The notes beneath the pieces were generated by a model that saw only the letters and a program-made list of their open reading frames with translations, ran no database searches and was not told the DNA's origin. This document shows, in pieces, positions 9,801 through 17,586 of a stretch of 40,821 nt of DNA; position 1 is the stretch's first letter; every line of letters starts with the position of its first letter. A program made the translations under genes and the position numbers. Source of the stretch: a virus; the IMG/VR virus record IMGVR_UViG_3300045016_000109, positions 1 to 40,821 of that record, one strand, 5' to 3'.

Positions 9801-11773
9801 CCCATGACAGTCGAGTTCTTCAGGAGTGAATAGCTGTTGTACTGGCTCTGTCCCTGTCCAGCGGAGTTGTTCACCTGGACGATCCGCACTACGTCGGATG
9901 CGCTCCCGGATAGGCCAGTCACTGGCGTGCCGTCAATGACCTTCGCATAGGACCCGCCGGTGAACACGAGGTTGTCCTGTCCATCTTCCGCGCCCTTCAC
10001 GACCCGAGCATCCGTCACGCGGACGAGCACGCGGCTCGCAAGCGTCGCCGTGTAGTTGTACGCGTATTTCACGTAATAGGTGGCGCCGGGATTAGGATCA
10101 TTGCCGCCGAGAGTAGCGAAATTGATGGTGTCGCCGGTCTTCACAAAATCCACACCCAGATGGTAATCGAACTTCCCGTCGTGCGCGTTGGCCTGGCTGT
10201 TGGACGCACCGATGATCGAGGCCACATTCACATTGGCCAGATTGTCGATATGGGTGCTCCCGTTGTGGGTCACAGCCTCGACTATCGTGACCCGATAGAC
10301 CATATCCGAAATGGCCTTGATGAATTTCTCGTTGCACGGATAGATGCGCTGCCCGCCGGGATTCGTGATCCCGACCGTGAGACCCAATTCGGTGTAACCG
10401 TCGCCGCTCACCGCTTCAATCGCCAGTGTCTTCCCCGGTGCGGCCTGAATGGAAATCGCTGCGCCCACTGCAACACAGTTGACGAGATCGCCTCCCTCTG
10501 CGGACGGGTAAGCATTCACCGCTGCCTCGATGTCTGAGCACACGGTCGCCGCGGTTTTGTTGTTCCCGGAAAACGTGACGGTGTGGCTATTTCCCAAGCC
10601 CACTTTGAGTTTCAGTTTCAGCCCGTTAACGTCGAAATCATTGTCGCTCACCGTGCCAAGCACAATCCCGCCAGGAGCGAGGAAATCGCCGGTCGTGGAA
10701 CCGTTCCGGTGATCCGTTCCCAGAGCGCGACTGATGTCCGCATAGCGTCGGTCATACGTTTCGACCGGCCAGCCTTCAACATAGGCCTTGCCAGGCCCGA
10801 TCCAGATACGCTGTTTCGTCGCATCGGTCGGATGATCGTCCGCCTTCATCTGGAACGGTCGCACGCAGAACGAGCCTGCGTGGTCGTGCATTTGTGTGGC
10901 GAGAGTGCGCTGAAGAACCGTTCGTTCCGGATCGAGCGTTTTCGTTTTCGGCACGCCGTCGATAAATTCCTGAATATCGACCTGTGCAGGATCGTTCAGC
11001 GTCCACTCGACCTGAACAATGAGACGATCCATTCCCGGCTGGCAATACTGCCACGCCACATTTTCGTCGGGGTCTCGCAAAACCACGTCACCCAGGTGGG
11101 TTACGACGTCAGGCGTGATTTTCAGGCCGACACGCTCCGTGCCGGTCCCAGTAATCGTGATCGTCCCTGCAGGCACCGGAATGAAAAACCCCTCCAGGGT
11201 GATGCGCCCCTCTGAGAACTGCCACTGATTGCTCCCCAAAGACTTGGGGTTGCACCCCTCAATCACGTCACCGTCTTTGTGGATGGTCCGCGCAAAGTTC
11301 CTGATCGCCTTGAATATGAGTGCCTGTAAATCGGTTATCTCCGAACGCTGCGCGAGTCGCCCGGCATGAGGAGCCAGCATCAGCCATTGCGGGCGGCCGG
11401 ACGTGTTCGTCTCCGGCGGATGCACCGCGGTTGTGGCCGCGCCCGTGTCCCAATGGGCTTCGACAGCGGCCGTTACTTCGGCCAGCAAATTGTAGGTGGT
11501 GCCGTTCCATTTGAAATACCGGATATACTGCGCTCCGGGCGGGACAGCATCCACGTCGAGCCGAATACGGTTCAACCCGCTAAGCGTTGCAGGGCCGTTC
11601 GAGCACACAACAACGGCCGACGCGATGGTCTCACCTACCAAGGTCCTGAACGTCGCGCAGTATCGGTACTCCGTGGTTCCAGGAGTGCCGTCCACGGTCG
11701 GTGCAACCATTACCGGTGCGGCCAGATGGTCGAATGCCCTCAGTTTATAGTCGTGTAGTGCGTCTATCAGCAT
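6833..11773 (-). CDS. Giant DUF4815-type baseplate/tail fibre protein with inserted domains
   Basis: This 1646-aa protein has an N-terminal half that matches the pattern of DUF4815 phage proteins: TDLQALIFKAIRNFARTIHKD near residue 147 (location only), HDHAGSFCVRPFQ near 296 and IWIGPGKAYVEGWPV near 323. Residues about 374-475 form one copy of the flagellin-IN-like domain that also occurs in the sheath and decoration proteins. The middle carries helical and beta-rich sections. The C terminus is a beta-rich domain into which an FCCH-like segment (NGFQENAIVTISGVQGN ... NGTWRLKNV) is inserted near residues 1545-1610. It is coupled to the small gene upstream and lies after the propeller fibre. 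It is probably a structural fibre or baseplate-periphery protein. Confidence 0.75.
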   Translation of the reverse strand: MLIDALHDYKLRAFDHLAAPVMVAPTVDGTPGTTEYRYCATFRTLVGETIASAVVVCSNGPATLSGLNRIRLDVDAVPPGAQYIRYFKWNGTTYNLLAEVTAAVEAHWDTGAATTAVHPPETNTSGRPQWLMLAPHAGRLAQRSEITDLQALIFKAIRNFARTIHKDGDVIEGCNPKSLGSNQWQFSEGRITLEGFFIPVPAGTITITGTGTERVGLKITPDVVTHLGDVVLRDPDENVAWQYCQPGMDRLIVQVEWTLNDPAQVDIQEFIDGVPKTKTLDPERTVLQRTLATQMHDHAGSFCVRPFQMKADDHPTDATKQRIWIGPGKAYVEGWPVETYDRRYADISRALGTDHRNGSTTGDFLAPGGIVLGTVSDNDFDVNGLKLKLKVGLGNSHTVTFSGNNKTAATVCSDIEAAVNAYPSAEGGDLVNCVAVGAAISIQAAPGKTLAIEAVSGDGYTELGLTVGITNPGGQRIYPCNEKFIKAISDMVYRVTIVEAVTHNGSTHIDNLANVNVASIIGASNSQANAHDGKFDYHLGVDFVKTGDTINFATLGGNDPNPGATYYVKYAYNYTATLASRVLVRVTDARVVKGAEDGQDNLVFTGGSYAKVIDGTPVTGLSGSASDVVRIVQVNNSAGQGQSQYNSYSLLKNSTVMGHATSQIDWSAAGAQGVVPGGQPTTAATYYVTFEFWMHATEGDFVAAQSYDMYSRIEQAPGIASEYDLRDCVDWRTLGTLPTSGYSPTFDFDFYLGRFDKICIDPQGNFNVIAGTPSKKIEIPAEQTGNLTLSLVAIAPYTYGPQDVTIRSVEPIRITQQGLHELLRRVERLEYWNEQKSLEESVAYGPAATGSRGIFTDALAGFGRSDVAFNKNGIKFTAALDTAERCLRLPAAQTAKRVGASLSESSGIKKVGNSIMLDYQPEVYDQQLKATSKININPDDVVSFASGELSIIPEIDMFQDSTQRPDLNADYDNNLSAVLSQLLPEDFSKVAWNSWESNIPQVAETVNANQNATGEEWSKLWTGFGRIQTEEALGQHFVANSWNVGDIWRSGTQKSLQPDKKIVDLGDRVVDLTMATFMRTKDDDGDPFEIELTAQNLIPNGDYAVEIAGKLVNAVATGSSQQGAAYQGKTTIKANASGAYTGKFVMPGKIPTGTATIKTLYTTNPTLSSALHQFYSSGWRTTKQKTTLGFTSAKIITETVQESLQLFEYVDPLAQTFLVKEANVYVSAIGIFFASKSATIPVTCEIRECLNGYPSRKVLASCTLGPVQVNVSKDGTAETIFTFADVLAYQPEEYCIVLKTNCTDYEVWMAELGKADVVSGEIVMAQPAGGVLFHSPNASTWEAMTRADLKYKIYKSNFENACQIVFDNLTGIEANAFVARVEQFLAPGTAVAWSYSIDGGLSWIPFTAGLNTSLSSVVTQVKIRVDVTSIGGTFRIIDKWGTGILFLLHDMEADAVFNEIQFDDPLQYPDKVQVYLDVDADGFDGTGTRNITVYYTIDDGETWVRLKVPTQYSPIIKTEPYDEYLFETPDEASLSGAANATPIAITSAANGFQENAIVTISGVQGNTAANGTWRLKNVNEPAGTAELVNPTTGANSSGNGAYTSGGTMKLAEFDQCRLRIHLATSNQAQTPKVQNVRLSCIEAAAA
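10349..10654 (-). other. Flagellin-IN-like cassette domain inside the DUF4815 fibre
   Basis: Residues about 374-475 of the 1646-aa fibre read LKLKLKVGLGNSHTVTFSG ... DGYTELGLTVG. This is the same pattern (LKVGxGxxxTxTL, then a helix, then an NDAYxxLGLxxG ending) as the paired domains in the tail sheath and the decoration protein. Confidence 0.65.
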
Positions 11774-11782
11774 GTCAGGCTC

Positions 11783-12304
11783 CTACATAAATTCGATAAC
11801 GAACGCGACTTCCCGCTCCTGTTCGTCACGCGCGAGTGACCAGGCGAGGTGATTCGCCAAATGAGCGAGAATTCCCGTGCTGGTCACGTCTCCGGGGGCG
11901 ATCCACAGATCGTTTTCGTGACCGCTCGCGGGGACGAGGCCGACGCAAATCCCATGCTGCCGGAATGTATCGACGGGCATGGTCGGATTTGAGGCGGGCT
12001 GAAACAGGCCCCGCACGTAGCAGAATCGTGCAATCTCCGTGTAGGCGTTCTCGTCTGCTACGAGGTCGTATTGCTGGCCGTTTACCGTAATGTCACCGCC
12101 GGATTCGACCGGTTTCACGAGCGAAACGGTGTGAGGCACGGTGTAGACGAATGCTTCCTCGATTGCGGTCTGGAGCGGGTCCTCTGCTGGCGGTGCTTCC
12201 TCGTTCGGCCACACGGTTGTTCGGCCCAGGCCGACCCATAGAGAAGGCTGGTTCTTGAAATCCAGCGCCCGACGAACACAGTCTGCGTATGGTGTTATGC
12301 TCAT
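11783..12304 (-). CDS. Baseplate/tail-associated protein, unassigned
   Basis: This 173-aa protein is mostly beta-rich and acidic and begins MSITPYADCVRRALDFKNQ. A central segment (YDLVADENAYTEIARFCYVR) and a C-terminal part with VGLVPASGHENDLWIAPGDV suggest a compact structural fold. It is placed between the propeller fibre and the DUF4815 protein, 9 bp before the latter. Equivalent small genes beside DUF4815 proteins in large myoviruses are virion or baseplate parts; membership is inferred from context. No enzymatic motif was seen. Confidence 0.5.
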   Translation of the reverse strand: MSITPYADCVRRALDFKNQPSLWVGLGRTTVWPNEEAPPAEDPLQTAIEEAFVYTVPHTVSLVKPVESGGDITVNGQQYDLVADENAYTEIARFCYVRGLFQPASNPTMPVDTFRQHGICVGLVPASGHENDLWIAPGDVTSTGILAHLANHLAWSLARDEQEREVAFVIEFM

Positions 12305-12314
12305 GGCTCGCCTC

Positions 12315-13985
12315 CTATGCCGCTCGTCCCAACTCAGGGGGCCGCAGTTTCACGAGGTTTGCACCGCTGTGTGGAATCAACCAAACGTGCTCGCCGTCGA
12401 AGACCGCACCTTTGAACGGATACGACCCCTGCCCGTGATAGAAGGCCGTCATCGCACCGGTGGCGGGGTTGAGTTTCAGTATTTTCGTAGAGTTGTATGG
12501 CACGAGCCAGATGCTCACCCCATCGAAAACCCCACCAACAAACGCAGATGAACCGCAGCCGTGAGCGTAGGTCGTCATCCCGCCAGTGGCTGGGTTGATT
12601 TTGATTACACTGGCTGACCCGTAGGGAACCATCCAGATGTTCTCGCCGTCGAACACGCCGCCGGTGAATGCGTTCGCACCGGCGCCGTGAGCATAGGTGG
12701 TCATTCCGCCGGTGGCGGGATCTACCCGTACCAAGTTCGATGATCCAAGCGGGATGAGCCAGATATACGCACCGTCAAACACCGCGCCTTTGAACGCGTA
12801 TGTTGCCTGACCGTGAGCGTAGGTCGTGATGGCTCCGGTCGCGGGATTGAATTTCACCACATTCGTAGCCTGGGCCGGCGCCATCCAGATGTTCTCGCCG
12901 TCGAACACGCCACCGACGAACGCCCACGCACCCTGTCCATGAGCATACGGTGTCATTCCGCCGGTGGCGGGATTCACTTTGAGAATGTTTGCACCATTGT
13001 TCGGAATGAGCCAAACGCTCGTTCCGTCGAAAACAGCCCCGCTGAATGCCCAGTTTGCCTGTCCGTGAGCATAGGTGGTCATTCCGCCGGTGGAGATGTT
13101 CACCTTGATGAGATTCGTGGAGGCATAGGGTGCAAGCCAGAGATTCACTCCGTCGAACACGCCGGATTCAAACGCGCTGGCGACCTGCCCATGTGCATAC
13201 GCCCCCGCTATGGGACACCACAAACTCGTGACGACCGCTGTGCCCGTGGCGTGCAGAGTTCCGGATACGGTCACGGTGGTCGCATTGTTGTCGGTGATCG
13301 GGAGCCACACGCCCGTTGCGGGGCTGCCGCTCGCATAGGAGAATACGTATTGACCTATGAGCGCATCCACAACCCACGTGCCGGCCGAACGAGTGAACAC
13401 CGTATCGCTGGTGCGTGTGCCCGTGATTTCAGACGATTGCGCGACCTTGGAGAATGGCGGCCGCCCTTGCCCCAGGCCGGTGTTTCCTGCTGAAATAGCT
13501 CGTTTCCCACCATGAACGACCTGAATCAGAGGTCTGTTCGGCCCCACGACGAGGGACCTACCTCCAAAATCCCCGCTCACGGCCGCACTCGCGCCTGAGA
13601 TCGCGCCTGTCACGATCAGCGGCCCACAGACGTATTTCCCAGCCACTGCCAACCATCGCGTGTTCCCAGCGTCACCCGTGGCGAGCACATCCAAATGGTT
13701 GACCGTGTAACCCGATCCCGTCGCCTCATAGCGGTAGAAAGATTCCGTTTCCACCACGTAGCAGCGGTAATTGTCCACGCCTTTCGCAGCCTCGGCAGCC
13801 GCTACAGTGGCGTAGACCTCCTGGTCGTATGGCAGGGAGTTCCATGCCGTCGCTCCGTCTCCGACCTTGCGTCGCCCGGTGTCGGATTCATAGCCCTCTT
13901 CGCCTGCCCTCAAGATTGTATTGCTTGCAGCCCACGCTGCTGCTGTGCCCCGGCGCAACCGCCATCGTGCTAATTCCTCTGCCAT
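12315..13985 (-). CDS. Tail fibre with Mtd-like N terminus and seven-repeat beta-propeller
   Basis: In this 556-aa protein, residues about 8-53 (RWRLRRGTAAAWAASNTI ... RKVGDGATAWNSLPY) match the N-terminal fibre motif seen in Mtd-type and many other phage fibres. A linker follows, and then residues about 263-556 contain seven tandem 42-residue units of the form YAHGQxxxAFxGGVFDGxxIWLxPxxxxNxxKxNPATGGMTT. Seven units of this length and pattern suggest a seven-bladed beta-propeller, a fold used for glycan or protein binding. The last unit ends at the C terminus. It lies directly after the gpI-type gene, the usual place for receptor-binding fibres. No reverse transcriptase or template repeat for a diversity-generating element was noticed in the window. 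Confidence 0.8.
   Translation of the reverse strand: MAEELARWRLRRGTAAAWAASNTILRAGEEGYESDTGRRKVGDGATAWNSLPYDQEVYATVAAAEAAKGVDNYRCYVVETESFYRYEATGSGYTVNHLDVLATGDAGNTRWLAVAGKYVCGPLIVTGAISGASAAVSGDFGGRSLVVGPNRPLIQVVHGGKRAISAGNTGLGQGRPPFSKVAQSSEITGTRTSDTVFTRSAGTWVVDALIGQYVFSYASGSPATGVWLPITDNNATTVTVSGTLHATGTAVVTSLWCPIAGAYAHGQVASAFESGVFDGVNLWLAPYASTNLIKVNISTGGMTTYAHGQANWAFSGAVFDGTSVWLIPNNGANILKVNPATGGMTPYAHGQGAWAFVGGVFDGENIWMAPAQATNVVKFNPATGAITTYAHGQATYAFKGAVFDGAYIWLIPLGSSNLVRVDPATGGMTTYAHGAGANAFTGGVFDGENIWMVPYGSASVIKINPATGGMTTYAHGCGSSAFVGGVFDGVSIWLVPYNSTKILKLNPATGAMTAFYHGQGSYPFKGAVFDGEHVWLIPHSGANLVKLRPPELGRAA
12318..13199 (-). repeat. Seven tandem 126-bp coding repeats (propeller blades)
   Basis: Seven consecutive 126-bp units within the fibre gene encode 42-residue blades. 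They are similar but not identical in DNA. Recurring tracts include GTGAGCATAGGTGGTCATTC and CCGTCGAACACGCC (plus-strand reading). Such arrays can gain or lose units by recombination, yet the count is exactly seven. Confidence 0.8.
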
Positions 13986-14017
13986 TGCTATATCTCCTCA
14001 GAACGGGGTTGTTTCCG

Positions 14018-16153
14018 TCAAACCATACGCACCCGTCGAATGAACGCATCATGCGCTCGTTGGTCGCCCCCAATAGGATCAAACGCGGTGATCCCCTCGT
14101 TATACAGCCACGCATGTTTGCGGTTGCGAAACGCAGCCAGAGCCACAGGGTGCAGGTCGTCCAGTTTTTGAAATGGATAGCCCGCTCCGTGGCTGTCGAT
14201 GTTCGAGCGCACCCAGCCTGACGTCTCCGTCGCGTCCATCCACAGCGTCATCGGCGCACCGAGCCGCAGTTGCGGGAACGTGCTTTGCATTTGAGCCAGG
14301 CTGTCGTCATGGCTGAACATGCGGTCGATGAAGTCATCGCGGTTGGCGAACACGTATCCGATCGGCATTTCGCCACCATCAATCATGAGTCCGGGTAGAC
14401 TCAGCTCTGCTGCCCGCGTCAAAAGCCCGACATGGAACCAGTAATATGTCCACCACGGATCATATAAGACGGGCATTATCATCCAGATCGTGGCTGCCGG
14501 GAATGTTGCCGCAATCACGTCTGCGATACCGGCCCCTATCCATTGACACTGCTGCTGCACCTGAGCCTGCGTGAGCCCGGTGTCGCGGGCGACCGCATAG
14601 ACAGCGTGGTTGCCGCCGTTACCCAAATACATTTCAGGATCGAATAAAATCCCAGGCCAGCCTTGAACTACGCATAGTTCCAATGCTGTAGTGAGGTCGG
14701 AGTACAATTGTGTGACTTTGCCTGCTGCATCGTACAAATCAATGATGCCGGTTGCTTCATCGACCACCTTGCACAGCCTGAAATAGGGCCAGAGTTGTTT
14801 TTGTGTTGTGAGTTGCGCAGCCCATTCATACCCCACGTTCCATGTGTGCGTTACGCCATCGGATCCCTGGAATGTCATGCCGTCGAATAACGATCTATCA
14901 AGTGCAATGCAGCTCGCCTGGGATTTCGGGAGGTCATAGCCCCGCAGGTCGTTGCGGGCATCAACATACAAATAGTAACCTCTCTGTTCCTGTTCGTTTG
15001 CCTGTTCTCCCGCGCCGCCGTTTAGCTCCGTTTCGTATTCCTGAACAGGCCCTCCACCGTCGTATTCATGCAGCCATGCTGCGGTCCCAGCCGTTCCTCC
15101 GTCGAGGAGCCTCGGGACAAACGACATTGGATCGCCGCCCTGGAATCGCCGGGAGAGAAACTGCGTTGTGGCTTCTCCTCCGTCAAATCTCCGGGCATGA
15201 AACGACGATGGGCCGCCGCCGTCGAATTTGTGATCCCACAGGACCGTATTCGGACCGCCGCCATCGAATATCAGCGGGATGCCGTCTGGAATGTCGGAAC
15301 CACCGCCGTCGAATTCATGATCCCACGCTGCCGTTGCCGCATCCCCGCCGTCGAACAGAAGCGATCCGAGGGTATCGCTGGCCGATTCTCCCTCGCACGC
15401 ATCAACACCAGCGTCTGAGCTGCTAGCTGCAGCCGTCTGTGATCCTCGTTGTCCCGGCCGCGTCCACCACAACGATCCGTTCCATTCACCGCGACCCCAC
15501 CCATACGCGAATGCGTTCGTCCCGGCGCACAGAGTAATGCCAGCGGATTCGCCCGCGACCCTCGATACTCCCGCCTCACCAGACCGGATACGGAAATACC
15601 ACTGCGTGCCCGCCATGACTGTTTCAATAAGGTCCTCTTTCAGAGCGGTCAGGTCGATCCCCTGGTCCACGCACAGGATGAAATCGCCTTCATGGAAGTA
15701 ATCCGCGGACTCGAAATGGCAATCTTCCTGGCTCCAATGCCCCTGTTTGCTCCACACGAGCAGTTTGGACGCCATGTCAATCAGCTCGAAATTACCGTTG
15801 CCGTGTTCAGCGACCAGGTCCGCGATGGATGCGACGGTCCCCTTGTACGACCAGCGACGGATTGCATTTCTGATGCGTCGGTTCCACAGATGCGTCTTGT
15901 CAGTGCGCCATATGTGGCCTACGAGTGGAGCCAAAAGGTGCAGGTACTTGTCAGGAATAAGGTCCACATTGCGTAGGCTGAACAGTTCACCGATCTTGTC
16001 GTGAACGCGGTCGTACTCCCAATCAATCACGCCGAAAAAGCGTTCGAGCATCTTTAGGTCACGATCCAATCGCAACCAGATATCAGGGACTCGGTCTATG
16101 AGGCGTTGTCGCGACAAGTCGGTCCTACGTGCGCCGAGAGCCTCACGGCTCAC
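14018..16153 (-). CDS. gpI-type baseplate protein fused to FDGG repeats and a TIM-barrel-like domain
   Basis: In this 711-aa protein, residues 1 to about 200 look like a P2 gpI-type tail protein, the wedge/fibre connector that follows baseplate J (VPDIWLRLDRDLKMLERFF; RNVDLIPDKYLHLLAPLVGH, location about 62-81). Residues about 266-381 hold nine [FLY][DNQ]GG motifs spaced 13-15 residues apart. Residues about 390-711 look like an alpha/beta barrel with GILFDPEMYLG near 501 and LMIDGGEMPIGY near 589, carrying acidic residues at strand ends as in glycoside hydrolases. The start is GTG at 16153, just after the gpJ stop. Typical gpI proteins are about 180-200 residues, so about 500 residues have been added. 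Catalysis is not proven. Confidence 0.7.
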   Translation of the reverse strand: MSREALGARRTDLSRQRLIDRVPDIWLRLDRDLKMLERFFGVIDWEYDRVHDKIGELFSLRNVDLIPDKYLHLLAPLVGHIWRTDKTHLWNRRIRNAIRRWSYKGTVASIADLVAEHGNGNFELIDMASKLLVWSKQGHWSQEDCHFESADYFHEGDFILCVDQGIDLTALKEDLIETVMAGTQWYFRIRSGEAGVSRVAGESAGITLCAGTNAFAYGWGRGEWNGSLWWTRPGQRGSQTAAASSSDAGVDACEGESASDTLGSLLFDGGDAATAAWDHEFDGGGSDIPDGIPLIFDGGGPNTVLWDHKFDGGGPSSFHARRFDGGEATTQFLSRRFQGGDPMSFVPRLLDGGTAGTAAWLHEYDGGGPVQEYETELNGGAGEQANEQEQRGYYLYVDARNDLRGYDLPKSQASCIALDRSLFDGMTFQGSDGVTHTWNVGYEWAAQLTTQKQLWPYFRLCKVVDEATGIIDLYDAAGKVTQLYSDLTTALELCVVQGWPGILFDPEMYLGNGGNHAVYAVARDTGLTQAQVQQQCQWIGAGIADVIAATFPAATIWMIMPVLYDPWWTYYWFHVGLLTRAAELSLPGLMIDGGEMPIGYVFANRDDFIDRMFSHDDSLAQMQSTFPQLRLGAPMTLWMDATETSGWVRSNIDSHGAGYPFQKLDDLHPVALAAFRNRKHAWLYNEGITAFDPIGGDQRAHDAFIRRVRMV
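15011..15358 (-). repeat. Nine FDGG-type coding repeats
   Basis: Within the gpI fusion, motifs start at about residues 267, 281, 296, 310, 323, 337, 350, 364 and 377. Intervening residues often include W(D/L)HE or RR before the next FDGG. The near-regular 14-residue period suggests a small beta-solenoid or a repetitive linker. Confidence 0.75.
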
Positions 16154-16155
16154 GG

Positions 16156-17586
16156 CTAGACGGGGGTTATCGTAATCGTCCCCGCTGTGAGGATTTCTCC
16201 GATCCCCGCGGAGACACTGTCAATCGGGCTTGAGAACTCCACCCATGACACACCGGTCACAGCCGACACCGTTTGGTGAAGGGTTGTATAACTCAAGGTG
16301 CCCTGGATGTCCATGTGTTCGACTGTGAATAGATTCTCGATTGCTGCTTGAACAGCCGCAGCTACTGTTGATCCTACATTGCCCGGCGTGATGCCAATCC
16401 TGCAAGTCACGGCCACAGAAACCGGCGTCGCATCTGACAGGATATAGCGTTCCCGCCAATTTCCGAAATGCCCCCATGATTCCAACTGTGCGAACACCGT
16501 CTCGCGGAGTTCGTTCGACATGGCGCCTCCACCTTCTGGTACTGCGAAGAGGACCATGTACATGTGCGGCCATTGATCACGCCAATTCCGGTCAACGGCT
16601 TGGCAGTGTTTGATGCCAGCCACGCTTTCTATGAGGGCTTCGTAATCACCGGCAACTACTCCTCTGCGCTGTGTTCGCACCACTCGCGGTATGCGGCGCC
16701 GAAAGTCCTCAATGCCTTCCGCGTAAGCTCCTCCGGTTGCGGAGACCGTGTTCGTGCAACTAAGGATTTCCGTGAAGGCTGGCGGAACCACGGTGATAGT
16801 CCCGCTGCCGCAGTTCCCAATCGGCCCATCTGTACGAATGAATGTCACGGTCATGGTTTCGGGAGGAAGTTGCATCCCCTGCGTACCGTCGCCCAGAACA
16901 AGAAAAACCGTGTCTACTTCGTCGTTGATCGGTTCCGGTTCCGCGAAGAGTTCAAGGATGAAATGCCTATCGGTCAATTTGCTGCGCCAGAATCCATCTG
17001 CTTCGCTCCATCCCATCTCGATGGGCGACCCGTGTTGAACCGTGATGGTCCTTGCAGCCACGTTCACACCCAGGTTGTACATGGCTCGGTTCGTCAGCGT
17101 CGAAATCGTAAAGTCTTCCGGATCCAGGGTGTAAGTGACGAGTTCGCCCTGTGTGGCATTCACATCTATAGAGGCCTGCCCTGCAAGGAGCGTCACGTCA
17201 ACATCGGTGAGGAAGATCACACCATCCGCCCGGGTGAAGCTCGAGTACTTCGGGACGGTGATCGCACCGGTAACGCCTTCGAGTCTCGATATTCTGAGTG
17301 TGGTCCTTGCAGGAGATGCCAGTTTTGGCAGGATGTCAACCGTTTTTGCGATGTCAATGAGTGACTGTTTGAACCGAGCGGTCTCGATAAACCCTTCAGC
17401 GAAGGCCTCGTCAATGTAAAAATTGAGCTTGTCTACGGTATCCGCGACAAGACGAAGGATGGAGATGCCGGCATCGGAATGATTCAGGTCCGTCAGTTCC
17501 GGGACATCCTGCCGCATCCGAGCAATGAGAGCCTCGAACCGTGCAGTGAAATCCCGTCCTGAAAAATTGTATTCGAAATCTGCCAT
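16156..17586 (-). CDS. Baseplate J / gp6-like wedge protein
   Basis: This 476-aa protein is the main baseplate wedge component, equivalent to P2 gpJ and T4 gp6, which forms the ring that changes shape on contraction. Visible hallmarks are the N-terminal TDLNHSDAGISILRLVADT segment (compare the 'D.G..LlelfA...d' of the family), the EAFAEGFIETARFKQSL helix, and the C-terminal YEALIESVAGIKHCQAVDRN and CRIGITPGNVGSTV regions. The start ATG overlaps the gp25 stop as TGATG. The order gp25, gpJ, gpI is the canonical wedge order. Confidence 0.88.
   Translation of the reverse strand: MADFEYNFSGRDFTARFEALIARMRQDVPELTDLNHSDAGISILRLVADTVDKLNFYIDEAFAEGFIETARFKQSLIDIAKTVDILPKLASPARTTLRISRLEGVTGAITVPKYSSFTRADGVIFLTDVDVTLLAGQASIDVNATQGELVTYTLDPEDFTISTLTNRAMYNLGVNVAARTITVQHGSPIEMGWSEADGFWRSKLTDRHFILELFAEPEPINDEVDTVFLVLGDGTQGMQLPPETMTVTFIRTDGPIGNCGSGTITVVPPAFTEILSCTNTVSATGGAYAEGIEDFRRRIPRVVRTQRRGVVAGDYEALIESVAGIKHCQAVDRNWRDQWPHMYMVLFAVPEGGGAMSNELRETVFAQLESWGHFGNWRERYILSDATPVSVAVTCRIGITPGNVGSTVAAAVQAAIENLFTVEHMDIQGTLSYTTLHQTVSAVTGVSWVEFSSPIDSVSAGIGEILTAGTITITPV

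Noticed and set aside
12315-13985. Diversity-generating retroelement target (Mtd-like)
   Set aside because: The N terminus is Mtd-like but the C-terminal domain is a repeat propeller, and no reverse transcriptase or template repeat is seen in the window.
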